DNA of 64,000 bases from contig NZ_NMVQ01000043.1 in the NCBI RefSeq assembly GCF_002250625.1, positions 62,001-126,000 of the forward strand. The letters are read 5' to 3'. Under the pieces are notes generated by a model that searched no databases, was not told the origin of the DNA, and worked only from the letters and a program-made list of their open reading frames with translations. Below, piece after piece: positions 51,245-59,353 of the stretch; positions within the stretch are counted from its first letter, which is position 1; each line of letters starts with the position of its first letter. The position numbers and the translations under genes were made by a program. This DNA is from Enemella dayhoffiae. GTDB taxonomy: Bacteria > Actinomycetota > Actinomycetes > Propionibacteriales > Propionibacteriaceae.

Positions 51245-51784
51245 ATGAGCGCAGACCGGTTGTCCGAGCTCGAACCAACGTGTACGCCGCAGCAGGCGCT
51301 GGCGCTGTTCGACGCGCTGCCGTCCGTGCGAGCCGACGAACTGACCGGCCGCTGGCGCGGCCGTGAACTCGGCACCGGCCACCGACTGGACGGGCTGCTC
51401 GCGGCGTCCGGCTGGTATGGCAAGCAGGTCGACTCGGCCGAGGACGTGCACCCACTGCTGTTCCGGACGCCGCGCGGCCGCATCTTCGCCGGCGACCCGC
51501 AGCGGATGCCGCTCGGGCTGGCCGGGGTGGTGCCGGTGCCGGTGGTCGATCGAGCCCGGCGTCTGCTGGGTGCGGTCGAGCCGGCTCTGCGCACCAGCCG
51601 ACCCCGCGCCCGGCTCCGCAACCTGGAGTATCGCGGCGTGGTGTCCGCGGCGATGATCTATGACCACCTGCCGATCATCGACTCCTTCCGCCGGGTCGGC
51701 GCCGAAACCCTGCTCGGCGCGATGGATCTGCGCAACCAGCCGCGACCCTACTTCTTCGTGCTCACACGGGATGCTGACCGCTGA
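51245..51784 (+). CDS. DUF4334/GXWXG-domain protein
   Basis: The 179-residue protein has the N-terminal GXWXG domain (about residues 15-75: ALALFDALPSVRADELTGRW then RGRELGTGHRLDGLL) and the C-terminal DUF4334 domain (about 105-175: LRNLEYRGVVSAAMIYDHLP then DSFRRVGAETLLGAMD). The family is common in actinobacteria and has no known activity. It is divergent from the alcohol dehydrogenase (24 bases apart). Confidence 0.88.
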   Translation: MSADRLSELEPTCTPQQALALFDALPSVRADELTGRWRGRELGTGHRLDGLLAASGWYGKQVDSAEDVHPLLFRTPRGRIFAGDPQRMPLGLAGVVPVPVVDRARRLLGAVEPALRTSRPRARLRNLEYRGVVSAAMIYDHLPIIDSFRRVGAETLLGAMDLRNQPRPYFFVLTRDADR

Positions 51785-51812
51785 ACGGTCTGGATTGCTT
51801 GGGTTTGACTAC

Positions 51813-52121
51813 TCAGTCAGGGACATCGAGGTCGTAGGCCAGGACGACAGCACGAGCCAGCTCTCGTTCCTGCTCGGAGCTGAGGAAGCCGATTGTCCTT
51901 CCCAACGAACCCGCCGGGATGGTCACGACGTTGTCGATCGAAATCGCGCACTCGTGATCGAGACCGTTCGCGGTGCCCACACCCACCTCGCTGCTGAGCC
52001 CCTTGACCGTCGAAGTGATCGGCGCGACGGTCACCTTGGTCATCGCGGCTCGAGCTGGTTCGCGGGTCAACACCACTACAGGTCGGGTCTTGTCGAGTCG
52101 AGCAAAGCAGATCTCCCGCAC
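51813..52121 (-). CDS. MazF-type toxin of a MazEF pair
   Basis: The 102-residue endoribonuclease-type toxin starts MREICFARLDKTRPVVVLTR and contains the loop and strand VTVAPITSTVKGLSSEV. GLDHECAISIDNVVTIPAGS follows, with the conserved Thr/Ser near the catalytic Arg. It lies five bases downstream of its antitoxin gene, so the two are one unit. It would cleave mRNA at short motifs when released. Confidence 0.92.
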   Translation of the reverse strand: MREICFARLDKTRPVVVLTREPARAAMTKVTVAPITSTVKGLSSEVGVGTANGLDHECAISIDNVVTIPAGSLGRTIGFLSSEQERELARAVVLAYDLDVPD

Positions 52122-52126
52122 GTGCC

Positions 52127-52360
52127 TCAGTCCTCGACCGCGGCGTTCGTCACCGACCAGTTCACAAGCTCGTCGAGGTCGTCAGCGGAGCCGAGCCGCT
52201 TCAGTACCTCGACGTCCCTCTGGGCTGCCTGGCGGCGCATTTCGCGCTCAAGCGCAGAGGCGACGAGAGCCGCACGGCTGTTGGCCTTGCCTGACGCCAC
52301 GCTCTCGTCAAGGAACGCCACCAGCTCGTCGGGCAGGCGGACGGCGATCTGCTTGGTCAT
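52127..52360 (-). CDS. MazE-type ribbon-helix-helix antitoxin
   Basis: The 77-residue antitoxin has an N-terminal ribbon-helix-helix (MTKQIAVRLPDELVAFLDES ... SRAALVASALEREMR) and an acidic, presumably toxin-wrapping tail. The ATG at 52360 has -10 box TATGAT six bases upstream. It represses its own promoter, presumably through the inverted repeat at 52380-52398. Confidence 0.9.
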   Translation of the reverse strand: MTKQIAVRLPDELVAFLDESVASGKANSRAALVASALEREMRRQAAQRDVEVLKRLGSADDLDELVNWSVTNAAVED

Positions 52361-52366
52361 GAGACC

Positions 52367-52398
52367 ATCATACCCAATTGAATCCCGAATCGGGATTC
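52367..52398 (-). promoter_or_regulatory. MazEF promoter and operator
   Basis: TATGAT on the minus strand (52367-52372) is a -10 box six bases before the start. GAATCCCGAATCGGGATTC (52380-52398) is a perfect 9-bp inverted repeat around one base and overlaps the expected -35 region, the standard site of a ribbon-helix-helix autoregulator. Confidence 0.7.
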
Positions 52399-52409
52399 GC
52401 TGCGGTGGA

Positions 52410-52958
52410 TCAGTCTTCGCAGGCGCGACCGCTCGTCAGCCGGTCGATCAACTCCGGCGGAAGGCGGTCCCGGAACGAGGCGTCGGCGCGCGTACCCGTG
52501 GCGTCCAGCACCGTGCTGAAGAAGCAGCGGGCGGCGGCGGCCAGGGTCACGTCGAACACCTGCTGATCGTCGAGCCCGTGCGCCCGGAGCGAGTCGACGT
52601 CCGACTCGTCCACCTCGGTCGCGCCACGGGCGACCTTGGCGGCGAAGGCGGCGACCGCGGCATCCCGGTCCGCTGCTCCCACCGGGTCGCGGGAGTCGGC
52701 GGCGGCGAGCAGCGCGTCGAGGCCGTCCTCGTCGACATGCTTGTCGAGCAGGACGCCCCCGTGGGCGAGGCTGCAATAGGTGCTCTGCAGCGCCCGCGCG
52801 GCCCCGATGGTCGCCACCTCGTACAGCCGGTTGTCCATCCCGCCGACGATCGCTCCCGCGAGCTGGCGCCAGGCGGCGTACACCTCCGGTCGGCTGGCGA
52901 ACACCCGCTCGTAGTTCGGCTGCGCCTCGCGGGATTCGATGCTGGACAGGAATCCCAT
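52410..52958 (-). CDS. Carboxymuconolactone decarboxylase/AhpD-like protein
   Basis: The 182-residue helical protein matches the AhpD-like family in SIESREAQPNYERVFASRPE and LQSTYCSLAHGGVLLDKH. The motif keeps one Cys and the His of the usual CxxC...H arrangement, so it may act as a thiol peroxidase-like or sulfur-handling protein rather than a decarboxylase. It starts two bases after the DsrE gene ends and is on the same strand, forming an operon. Confidence 0.85.
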   Translation of the reverse strand: MGFLSSIESREAQPNYERVFASRPEVYAAWRQLAGAIVGGMDNRLYEVATIGAARALQSTYCSLAHGGVLLDKHVDEDGLDALLAAADSRDPVGAADRDAAVAAFAAKVARGATEVDESDVDSLRAHGLDDQQVFDVTLAAAARCFFSTVLDATGTRADASFRDRLPPELIDRLTSGRACED

Positions 52959-52960
52959 GA

Positions 52961-53320
52961 TCAGTAGCTGAACGTCGTGGCGCCGTCGCCGATCCACTCC
53001 CACAGCTGGACGGTGCCGGCCACCTCGGCGTTGTCGACCAGGGAGTCTGGATCGACGCCCTTGGACTTCACGCAGATGCCGCAGGCGATGTACCGGCCGC
53101 CGGCCGACCGGTAGCGGTCCATCAGTTCGGCGAGCGGCGGGCAGCCGGCGCAGGCGGTGGCGCGGGCGTACCCGTTGATGGCGAGGCGTACGGCCTCCTT
53201 GGTCAGGAAGATGAGCGTTTCGCGCCCGGATTCGGCGGCGCCGACGGCGACCAGGAAGGCCACCGTCACCTTCTCCGCGTCCTCGAGGCCGGTTGAGAGT
53301 GAGATTGCTGCCTTGGTCAT
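52961..53320 (-). CDS. DsrE-family sulfur-relay-like protein
   Basis: The 119-residue protein has the DsrE fold start KAAISLSTGLEDAEKVTVAF and Cys residues in ATACAGCPPLAELMDRY and IACGICVKSKGVD, which could carry persulfide. DsrE proteins take part in sulfur transfer. Its partner gene encodes an AhpD-like protein, so a redox/sulfur pathway is likely. GAGGGGGG precedes ATG 53320. Confidence 0.85.
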   Translation of the reverse strand: MTKAAISLSTGLEDAEKVTVAFLVAVGAAESGRETLIFLTKEAVRLAINGYARATACAGCPPLAELMDRYRSAGGRYIACGICVKSKGVDPDSLVDNAEVAGTVQLWEWIGDGATTFSY

Positions 53321-53383
53321 CAGGCCCCCCCTCGGGCTGAGAGATGGCCCCGGCACTGGGGCACCTCCCCACGGTACGACCAC

Positions 53384-53485
53384 TCACCGACCTGAGCAAT
53401 GGGCCAACTGCACGCCGGCGTCGGACAGTCGCTGCATCATCCAGCCGAGCTCCCGGAAAACCTCCGGCAGCGCTCGACAGGTCAT
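53384..53485 (-). CDS. Possible 33-residue microprotein upstream of the DsrE gene
   Basis: An ATG at 53485 opens a 33-codon frame, reading LPEVFRELGWMMQRLSDAGV as an amphipathic helix and ending ...LAHCSGR. It precedes the DsrE/AhpD operon on the same strand and follows the 67-bp element copy B. Spacing to the next gene is 63 bases. There is no clear Shine-Dalgarno sequence. It may be a real small gene or a chance frame. Confidence 0.25.
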   Translation of the reverse strand: MTCRALPEVFRELGWMMQRLSDAGVQLAHCSGR

Positions 53486-53504
53486 CCCCGGTGTGTCGTT
53501 CGCA

Positions 53505-53571
53505 ATGATCATGACCAGATCGGCGGTGTCTTTTCACTGTGCGAAAACGACCCCGATCTGGTCATGATCAT
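53505..53571. repeat. 67-bp palindromic element, copy B
   Basis: It has perfect 19-bp ends ATGATCATGACCAGATCGG (53505-53523) and the reverse complement at 53553-53571. An inner arm pair GTCTTTTC and GAAAACGAC adds a second hairpin. Length and ends match the element at 39037-39103, as does GACCCCGA before the right arm. It lies in the 318-base region between the DsrE gene and the AAA ATPase gene, which holds no other supported gene except the possible microprotein. Confidence 0.85.
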
Positions 53572-53638
53572 GTTCGGGGCCGGGCCAGAAGGCGGCCATG
53601 GCGCGGCGCATGCCGGGCAGCCCCCGGCGGGTCGAGCC

Positions 53639-54844
53639 TCACCCCTGACCGCGCAGGTATCGCCCGAAGTGCGGCACGGTGAACGCGATCCGGCCGCGCT
53701 CCCCGGAATAGATCAGCCCCTTCTTCAGCAGGGCGTCGCGGGCGGGGGAGAGGGATTGCGGCTTGCGCTCGAGTTCTTTGGCGACATCGGCGGTGGTGAT
53801 CGACTCGGCCGGGTGACCGTCCTCGTCGATCTGGGCGTACGCCACGTCGGCCATCGCGCGCAGGTATTCCCGCTCACCGGGGGTGGCCCGGTCGAACCTG
53901 GAGCCGAAGAAGCCGATCGCCAGCTCCGCCTCGGCCTCCGGGGCCGCCATCCGCACGTCCGCCTCGCTGATCGGGGACACCGGGGCCAGGTCCCAGGCCA
54001 CTTTTCCGTACGCCTGAATGAAATACGGGTAGCCGCCGGTGGCGGCGTACATCTCCCTCAGTGCCGCCTCGGAGAACTCCGCCCCCTCCTCGCGCGCCGG
54101 GGCCTGCAACGCCTGCGCCGCGGCCTCCCGGTCCAGCCGATCGATCCGCTGATACCGGAAAAGTCTTTCGGAATAGGATTTCGAGGCCGACAGCACCGCT
54201 GGCACGTGCGGGAGTCCCGCCCCCACGACGATCACCGGCAGCCCGTTCTGGCTGATCTCGTGGCAGGCCGCGCACAGCGCCGACACGTCCTCGGGGCGCA
54301 GGTCCTGCATCTCGTCGATGAAGATCGCCACCCCCTTGCCGACGTCCTGGGCCAGCCCGCCGACATCGGTCAACAACTCCACCAGGTCGATCTCGATGTC
54401 GCCGGAGTCCGCCCGACCCGGCGTGGCCGGTACATCGATCCCGGGCTGCCATCGATCCCGCAGCTTGGCGTTGGCCGGCGAGTCCCGCAGCGCGAACGAC
54501 TTGATCACCCCGAGCACCTGGGACACGTCGTCACCCGACGGGTGCCCGAGCTCGCGGACGGCGGTGTGCAGGGCCGCCGACACCGGTCGGCGCAGCCCCT
54601 GGTCGGGGCGCGCCTCGAACTTGCCCGAGCCCCAGCCCCGGCGTACCGCCGCCGAGCGCAGCGTGTTCAACAGCACGGTCTTGCCCACCCCGCGCAGGCC
54701 GGTCAGCACGATCGAGCGTTCGGGGCGTCCCTTACCGACCCGCTCCAGCACCACCTCGAAGGCGCGCAGCTGCTCGTCCCGGCCGGCCAGCTCCGGTGGG
54801 CGCTGACCGGCGCCGGGGGCGTACGGGTTGTTGATCGGGTCCAC
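53639..54844 (-). CDS. AAA ATPase with winged-helix C-terminus (ORC/Cdc6-like)
   Basis: The 401-residue protein has a P-loop (Walker A VLTGLRGVGKTVLLNTL), Walker B GVAIFIDEMQDLRPEDV, a sensor strand PVIVVGAGLPHVP and a C-terminal winged helix (ITTADVAKELERKPQSLSPA). This is the STAND/Orc1-like plan. Such ATP-binding proteins in actinobacteria are often linked to DNA or defence; the function here is unknown. The start is GTG 54844 with -10 box TACGGT (54851-54856) six bases upstream. It is divergent from modB. Confidence 0.85.
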   Translation of the reverse strand: MDPINNPYAPGAGQRPPELAGRDEQLRAFEVVLERVGKGRPERSIVLTGLRGVGKTVLLNTLRSAAVRRGWGSGKFEARPDQGLRRPVSAALHTAVRELGHPSGDDVSQVLGVIKSFALRDSPANAKLRDRWQPGIDVPATPGRADSGDIEIDLVELLTDVGGLAQDVGKGVAIFIDEMQDLRPEDVSALCAACHEISQNGLPVIVVGAGLPHVPAVLSASKSYSERLFRYQRIDRLDREAAAQALQAPAREEGAEFSEAALREMYAATGGYPYFIQAYGKVAWDLAPVSPISEADVRMAAPEAEAELAIGFFGSRFDRATPGEREYLRAMADVAYAQIDEDGHPAESITTADVAKELERKPQSLSPARDALLKKGLIYSGERGRIAFTVPHFGRYLRGQG

Positions 54845-54850
54845 GATAAA

Positions 54851-54856
54851 ACCGTA
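54851..54856 (-). promoter_or_regulatory. Leaderless-type -10 box of the AAA ATPase gene
   Basis: TACGGT on the minus strand lies six bases before the GTG start at 54844. Confidence 0.55.
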
Positions 54857-54922
54857 TGGCCTTGTCTAGCGAAAACGACAGATCTCCGCAGAGTTCGGCA
54901 TCGTGTCGCGAGTCCGGGTCGT

Positions 54923-54928
54923 TAGGCT
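54923..54928 (+). promoter_or_regulatory. Leaderless-type -10 box of modB
   Basis: TAGGCT ends six bases before the GTG at 54935, which supports that codon over the GTG at 54929. Confidence 0.55.
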
Positions 54929-54934
54929 GTGCCC

Positions 54935-55702
54935 GTGACGTTGCCGCGCTGGATCCTGCTGCCCGCGCTGCTCGGCGCCGCCCTGGTGCTGGTCCCCCTG
55001 CTCGGTCTGGTGCTCCGGGTCGACTGGCCGCGGTTCGGGTCGCTCATCACCAGCCCGGCCTCCCTGGCCGCCCTCGGGCTCAGCCTGCGCACCGCCCTGG
55101 CCGCGACCGTGATCTGCCTGCTGCTCGGCGTACCGCTGGCGCTGCTGCTGGCCCGGACCAACTTCCGCGGCCAGAACCTGCTGCGCACCGCGGTGTTGCT
55201 GCCGTTGGTGCTGCCGCCGGTCGTCGGCGGTATCGCGCTGTTGCAGGCGTTCGGCCGCCGCGGCCTGTTGGGTGCCGGGTTGGAGGCCGCCGGGATCCAC
55301 CTCGCCTTCACCACGATGGCCGTGGTGCTCGCGCAATCCTTTGTCTCGTTGCCGTTCCTGGTGTTGTCGGTGGAGGGGGCGCTGCGCAGCGCCGAGGTCG
55401 GTTATGAGCAGGTGGCGGCCGGGCTCGGCGCCGGACCGTGGACCGTGCTGCGTCGGGTCACCCTGCCGCTGGTGCTGCCCGGTCTGGGCTCGGGGGCGGT
55501 GCTCTCGTTCGCTCGCGCGCTCGGCGAATTCGGTGCCACGCTGACGTTTGCGGGTTCGCTGCAAGGGGTGACCCGGACCATGCCGCTGGAGATCTATCTG
55601 CAGCGCGAGGCCGATCCGGACGCCGCGGTCGCGCTGTCGCTGGTGCTGCTGGTGCTGGCGGCGGCGATCGTCGCGTTGACCCATCGGCGGGTCCGCCGGT
55701 GA
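54935..55702 (+). CDS. modB: Molybdate ABC transporter permease
   Basis: The 255-residue permease has five or six membrane segments and the EAA loop [21 protein letters not shown] (shown in part) that contacts the ATPase. [20 protein letters not shown] and TMPLEIYL are typical of ModB. The start GTG is chosen from the -10 box. Its stop overlaps the modC start (GTGA). A ModA binding protein is not nearby. Confidence 0.9.
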   Translation: MTLPRWILLPALLGAALVLVPLLGLVLRVDWPRFGSLITSPASLAALGLSLRTALAATVICLLLGVPLALLLARTNFRGQNLLRTAVLLPLVLPPVVGGIALLQAFGRRGLLGAGLEAAGIHLAFTTMAVVLAQSFVSLPFLVLSVEGALRSAEVGYEQVAAGLGAGPWTVLRRVTLPLVLPGLGSGAVLSFARALGEFGATLTFAGSLQGVTRTMPLEIYLQREADPDAAVALSLVLLVLAAAIVALTHRRVRR

Positions 55703-56748
55703 GCTGGTTCGAGGCGCGGGTACGCCTGGCCCAGCGCGGCCTGGACGCCTCCCTCGAGCTGGCCGAGGGGGAGGTGGCGGTGCTGATCGGACCCAACGGA
55801 TCCGGGAAATCCTCGCTGCTGAAGGTGGTTTCGGGCTTGTTGACCCCCGATGAGGCCCGCGTACGCCTGGCCGGCCGCGATCTGGACCGGGTCCCCGCGC
55901 ACCGCCGCCGGGTGGTCCAGCTGACCCAGCAGCCGAAGCTGTTTCCCCACCTGAGCCTGCTCGACAACGTCGCGTTCGCGCCGCGGGCAGCGGGCACCTC
56001 CCGCCAGCGCGCCGCGGAGCGGGCCAAGGAATTCCTCGCACTGGTGGGAATCCCGGAGCTGGCCCAGCGTCGACCGGTGGAGGTGTCCGGTGGGCAGGCG
56101 CAGCGGGCGGCGATCGCCCGGGCCCTGGCGGCCGAACCGCAACTGCTGCTGCTCGACGAACCGTTCGCCGCCCTCGACGTCGAGGTGGCCGCCGAACTGC
56201 GGCAGGTGCTCCGCCGGGTGCTGCGGGAGACCGGGCGTACCACCGTGCTGGTCACCCATGACCTGCTCGATGCCCTAGCCCTGGCCGAGCGGATTCTCGT
56301 GCTGGAGCAGGGAAAGCTGGTCGAACAGGGGCCGCTGCGCGAGATCCTCTCCCGGCCGCGCAGCCGGTTCGGCGCGCGGTTCGCCGGGGTGAACCTGGTC
56401 GCCGGTGAACTCTGGGGCACCGAGCTGCGCAGCGGCGACGGGGTCGTGCTCGGACGCCCGCCGACACCCGCCGCCGCACCGGGCGCGAGCGGTGTCGCCC
56501 TGTTTCGCCCGGCCGCGGTGTCGGTCCACCTGCAACCCCCGCACGGCAGCCCGCGGAACAGCTGGCTGGTCCGGCTGGCCGGGGTGGAGGCGTACGCCGA
56601 AGGGGTCCGACTGCGCGGAACCCATCAGGAGCTCGGTGAGTTGAGCGCCGACATCACCGCAGCCGCCGCGGCCGAGCTGAACCTCACGATCGGTGACGGC
56701 TGCTGGTTCGTGGTGAAGGCCCAGGAGGTCGAACTGCTGGAACGGTGA
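55699..56748 (+). CDS. modC: Molybdate ABC transporter ATP-binding protein
   Basis: The 349-residue ATPase has Walker [19 protein letters not shown], the Q loop [18 protein letters not shown], the signature [15 protein letters not shown] and Walker [16 protein letters not shown] with His in [11 protein letters not shown]. The C-terminal ~100 residues form the TOBE/molybdate-binding domain ([20 protein letters not shown]). It energises uptake of molybdate through ModB. It is coupled to modB by a four-base overlap. Confidence 0.92.
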   Translation: MSWFEARVRLAQRGLDASLELAEGEVAVLIGPNGSGKSSLLKVVSGLLTPDEARVRLAGRDLDRVPAHRRRVVQLTQQPKLFPHLSLLDNVAFAPRAAGTSRQRAAERAKEFLALVGIPELAQRRPVEVSGGQAQRAAIARALAAEPQLLLLDEPFAALDVEVAAELRQVLRRVLRETGRTTVLVTHDLLDALALAERILVLEQGKLVEQGPLREILSRPRSRFGARFAGVNLVAGELWGTELRSGDGVVLGRPPTPAAAPGASGVALFRPAAVSVHLQPPHGSPRNSWLVRLAGVEAYAEGVRLRGTHQELGELSADITAAAAAELNLTIGDGCWFVVKAQEVELLER

Positions 56749-56751
56749 GGC

Positions 56752-57744
56752 TCAGCCGTGGCGGCGGCGGCCGTGGGAGAACAGGGCCGCGCCCATCAGG
56801 GTCAGCAGCACCGCACCGATCGCCATCAGGGTGGCCCGGGACACCAGCCAGGCCGGCAGCAGCATCGCACCCACCTGACGCGGCGGCGCCTCCGAGCCCG
56901 CGGCCCCGACCGGGGTCGGGCTCGCGGTCGGGGTCGCCGGTGCGGGGGTGACCCGACGAGTGGGTGTCGGAGTGGCCGACGGCGCGGCGACCGGCGGCGG
57001 CTCGGCCAGGGTCAGCATCACCTCCTGCTCGGCGACCGCCGACCAGAAGTCCCCCTCGAAGCGCACCTTCACCGGATAGCGCGGGAACCCCTGGCTCCAG
57101 TTCCCGGCCTGGCTCGGCAGGGTGAGCTCGAGCTTGAAGTTGCCCTGCTCGTCGGTGGTCGCGAACTCGTACGAGTTCAGCGTGGGATCGAGCACGGCGA
57201 CGATCTGGTTGCCAACCGACGGCTTGTTCTCGTCGCGGCGCAGGCCGCCGGTGAGGCTCACGGTCTGGCCGGCGCGCACCGGTTCGGGGTGGGGGGCCAC
57301 GGTGAGCACCATCGGCGAGATCCGGTCCGCGACCACCGTGATCGGGACCGAGGCGCCGGCCGCCGGGAAATTCGGGTCACCGGCGAAGAACACCGAAAGG
57401 CTGTGCTCGGTCATCCCCCACGACTCGTCGAGGGACAGCTCGGCCCGCCAGCGCCCGTCCGCGTCGGTGGTCACGTGCTGGGCGTCCACGTCGCCGTCGA
57501 TGCCCAGCCCGATCGTGGCGTTCGGGATCGGGCGACCGGTGGCGGTGAGCCGACCGTTCACCGGGACCCGTTCGTGCAGCTTCCAGGTGGTGCGTTCGGG
57601 GATGGCTTCGAGGAGTACGCCGTTCGGGGCCTGGGCGGCGGGCGTGCTGGCCGGATTGGCGTACGCCGGCCCGGCGACCCCCATCGGAAGCGCGAGGGCG
57701 AGGACGGCGACGGTGCCGGCCAGAACGGCGCGGGGTCGGTCCAT
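56752..57744 (-). CDS. Secreted Ig-like-domain protein with C-terminal membrane anchor
   Basis: The 330-residue protein has a signal peptide (about residues 1-30), two or three beta-sandwich domains (about 40-245) related to carboxypeptidase-regulatory/Ig-like folds (ISPMVLTVAPHPEPVRAGQT), a Pro/Thr-rich linker with ATPTPTRRVTPAPATPTASP, a C-terminal helix (about 300-322) and a basic tail (HGRRRHG). This is the plan of a surface protein anchored by its own membrane helix. CGGAGG precedes ATG 57744. No enzymatic motif is visible. It converges on modC. Confidence 0.82.
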   Translation of the reverse strand: MDRPRAVLAGTVAVLALALPMGVAGPAYANPASTPAAQAPNGVLLEAIPERTTWKLHERVPVNGRLTATGRPIPNATIGLGIDGDVDAQHVTTDADGRWRAELSLDESWGMTEHSLSVFFAGDPNFPAAGASVPITVVADRISPMVLTVAPHPEPVRAGQTVSLTGGLRRDENKPSVGNQIVAVLDPTLNSYEFATTDEQGNFKLELTLPSQAGNWSQGFPRYPVKVRFEGDFWSAVAEQEVMLTLAEPPPVAAPSATPTPTRRVTPAPATPTASPTPVGAAGSEAPPRQVGAMLLPAWLVSRATLMAIGAVLLTLMGAALFSHGRRRHG

Positions 57745-57773
57745 CGGGGCCTCCGGTGACGGGGAAGTCTGGG

Positions 57774-58454
57774 TCACCCAATGTTGCCACTGTCGCCAGG
57801 CGAACCGGTGGAGGACGGGCGTGGGCGGGTCGCGACGGCGGCCACGAGCAACGCCTGGGCGATCGCGTAGGTGGGCATGATCGCCAGGTCGGACCAGCCG
57901 AACCGCCACCGGGGAACGAAGGTGGTGACCGCGATCAGGCTGTCGGAGATCCAGAACAGCACCCCGCCGCCCACTCCCAGCACCCCCCAGGAGGCCGCCC
58001 GGGAGACCGTCGTCAGCAGCAGCAGGGCGTACACCACCACCGCCGGAGCCAGGGCGCCGGCCGTCGGCAGGCACAGGGAGACCAGCCACGCCGAGGGGAG
58101 GACGCCGAGGGCGAGGGCGAGGTTGGCGCGGCGGTGCTGCCGGCGTGTGGTCGGCCAGAGGGCGACGATCCAGCACAGCTGCGCCACCGTGAAGCAGCCG
58201 ATCAGGACCGGAATCTTCTGCGCCTCTGGGACGAACCGGGGCAGCGTGTCGCCCAGCCAGGAGGCGGTCAGGGCGGCCAGCGCCCAGGAGCGGGTACGCC
58301 CCCGCGGCAGCCGCCAGGCGGTCAGCGCCAGCACCGGCATGAGCAGCACCTGGGCGGTCGCGCTGACCGGTCGGGAGCCCACCGCGAGACCGATCAGGTT
58401 CGCGGCGACGACTGCGGCGTACGCTGCCCAGCGCCAGGCGGCCGAACGGGTCAG
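57774..58454 (-). CDS. YhhN-family membrane protein (lysoplasmalogenase-like)
   Basis: The 226-residue protein has eight or so membrane helices of the YhhN family. TASWLGDTLPRFVPEAQKIP with the conserved Asp (here WLGD), and VLGVGGGVLFWISDSLIAVT with WISD, are family marks. YhhN enzymes hydrolyse lysoplasmalogens. The start is odd: the only codon that fits the first helix, the GGAGGAG ribosome site and the overlap with the upstream stop is a CTG at 58452-58454 (CTGA overlap). No ATG, GTG or TTG is in frame near it. Confidence 0.8.
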   Translation of the reverse strand: MTRSAAWRWAAYAAVVAANLIGLAVGSRPVSATAQVLLMPVLALTAWRLPRGRTRSWALAALTASWLGDTLPRFVPEAQKIPVLIGCFTVAQLCWIVALWPTTRRQHRRANLALALGVLPSAWLVSLCLPTAGALAPAVVVYALLLLTTVSRAASWGVLGVGGGVLFWISDSLIAVTTFVPRWRFGWSDLAIMPTYAIAQALLVAAVATRPRPSSTGSPGDSGNIG

Positions 58455-59341
58455 GGCAACTCCTCCACGGCGATCCTGACCGACATCTCGTGGCTCTCGC
58501 CGGGGTGCAGGTGCACCGCGGAGGCCTGCACGTTGCCGGGCTCGACGCAGACGAACCGCTGCCACTCGCCCGGTGCGAGGTCGTCCAGAGAGGCGGACTT
58601 CTCCGCGCCCGGGTTCCAGACGACCGTGTTGGCGGAGTTGTGGGTGTGCACGGTGGTACGCCGACCCAGCACCGGGTCGTCGATGGACAACCGGTTCCCG
58701 CCGGCGTACACCCGGTCGACCTCGCCGGTCAGGCGTACCGGGCCGATCTGGGTGTGCTGATCGCCGCCGACCTTGTCGAGATAGTCGACCCCGGACAGCC
58801 CGTCGACGCTGAGCTGCCGCACGTCGCCGACCCGGAAATAGGCGTGCAGCGCCAACTCGAACACCATCGGACCGCGCGGGTCGGTGTTGCGGACCGAGAA
58901 ACGCAGCTCCAGCTCCGGGCCGAACACCTGCTGGAAGTGGGCCTGGAACCGGTTCCGATGCCGGTCGACGTGGTCGACCTCGGGGATCATCGTCTCGTCG
59001 AAGCGCCAGTCCAGGGTGGTCACGGCCGCGACCTCGCGGGCCCGTTCGAGCTGCCAGTTGGCGATCCGGGCAAACCCGTGGGAGGGGCGTTTCCGGCCGC
59101 TGCGGCCGGGGCCGAACCACGGGAAGCAGACCGGTACGCCGCCGCGGATCGCCTTCAGCGGGTGATGGTGGGCGCGCTCGGAGACGAAGAACACGTCGGT
59201 GGTGTCGGCCGTCGGGGCCCAGCTCAGGATCTGCGCGCCGTGGTCGACCGCCTGGAAACGGCCGGGGTGCGGCGTACCGTTGGGGACGTCTCCGGTGCAG
59301 CGTCCGAAGGCGCGGTCGGTGGCCTCGTGGCGTTCGAACAT
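58451..59341 (-). CDS. D-hexose-6-phosphate mutarotase (YeaD-like)
   Basis: The 296-residue galactose-mutarotase-like enzyme has GGVPVCFPWFGPGRSGRKRP and SHGFARIANWQLE, the ALHAYFRVGDVRQLSVDGL block with the catalytic His, and NTVVWNPGAEKSASLDDLAP. It equilibrates the alpha and beta anomers of glucose-6-phosphate and so complements pgi and ppgK. The ATG at 59341 has CAGGAT six bases upstream, near the -10 consensus. Its stop overlaps the CTG start of the YhhN gene. Confidence 0.93.
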   Translation of the reverse strand: MFERHEATDRAFGRCTGDVPNGTPHPGRFQAVDHGAQILSWAPTADTTDVFFVSERAHHHPLKAIRGGVPVCFPWFGPGRSGRKRPSHGFARIANWQLERAREVAAVTTLDWRFDETMIPEVDHVDRHRNRFQAHFQQVFGPELELRFSVRNTDPRGPMVFELALHAYFRVGDVRQLSVDGLSGVDYLDKVGGDQHTQIGPVRLTGEVDRVYAGGNRLSIDDPVLGRRTTVHTHNSANTVVWNPGAEKSASLDDLAPGEWQRFVCVEPGNVQASAVHLHPGESHEMSVRIAVEELP

Positions 59342-59353
59342 GTCCCCATCCTG

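Larger units (their letters stand above)
996..57667. repeat. Dispersed ten-base palindrome GGCGTACGCC (20 exact copies seen)
   Basis: Exact copies start at 996, 1871, 4584, 9929, 10533, 11882, 14227, 17737, 20045, 28316, 31854, 33570, 35736, 38716, 39156, 43911, 44432, 53834, 56589 and 57658. Near matches (GTACGCC, GGCGTAC) are far more numerous. They lie in genes on both strands, in all frames, and between genes. Confidence 0.85.

Noticed and set aside
53321-53420. CTGAGA followed by CCTGAGC, resembling a TPP riboswitch on the plus strand
   Set aside because: The remaining conserved blocks and the downstream thiamin gene are missing; the next plus-strand gene is over 1.5 kb away.
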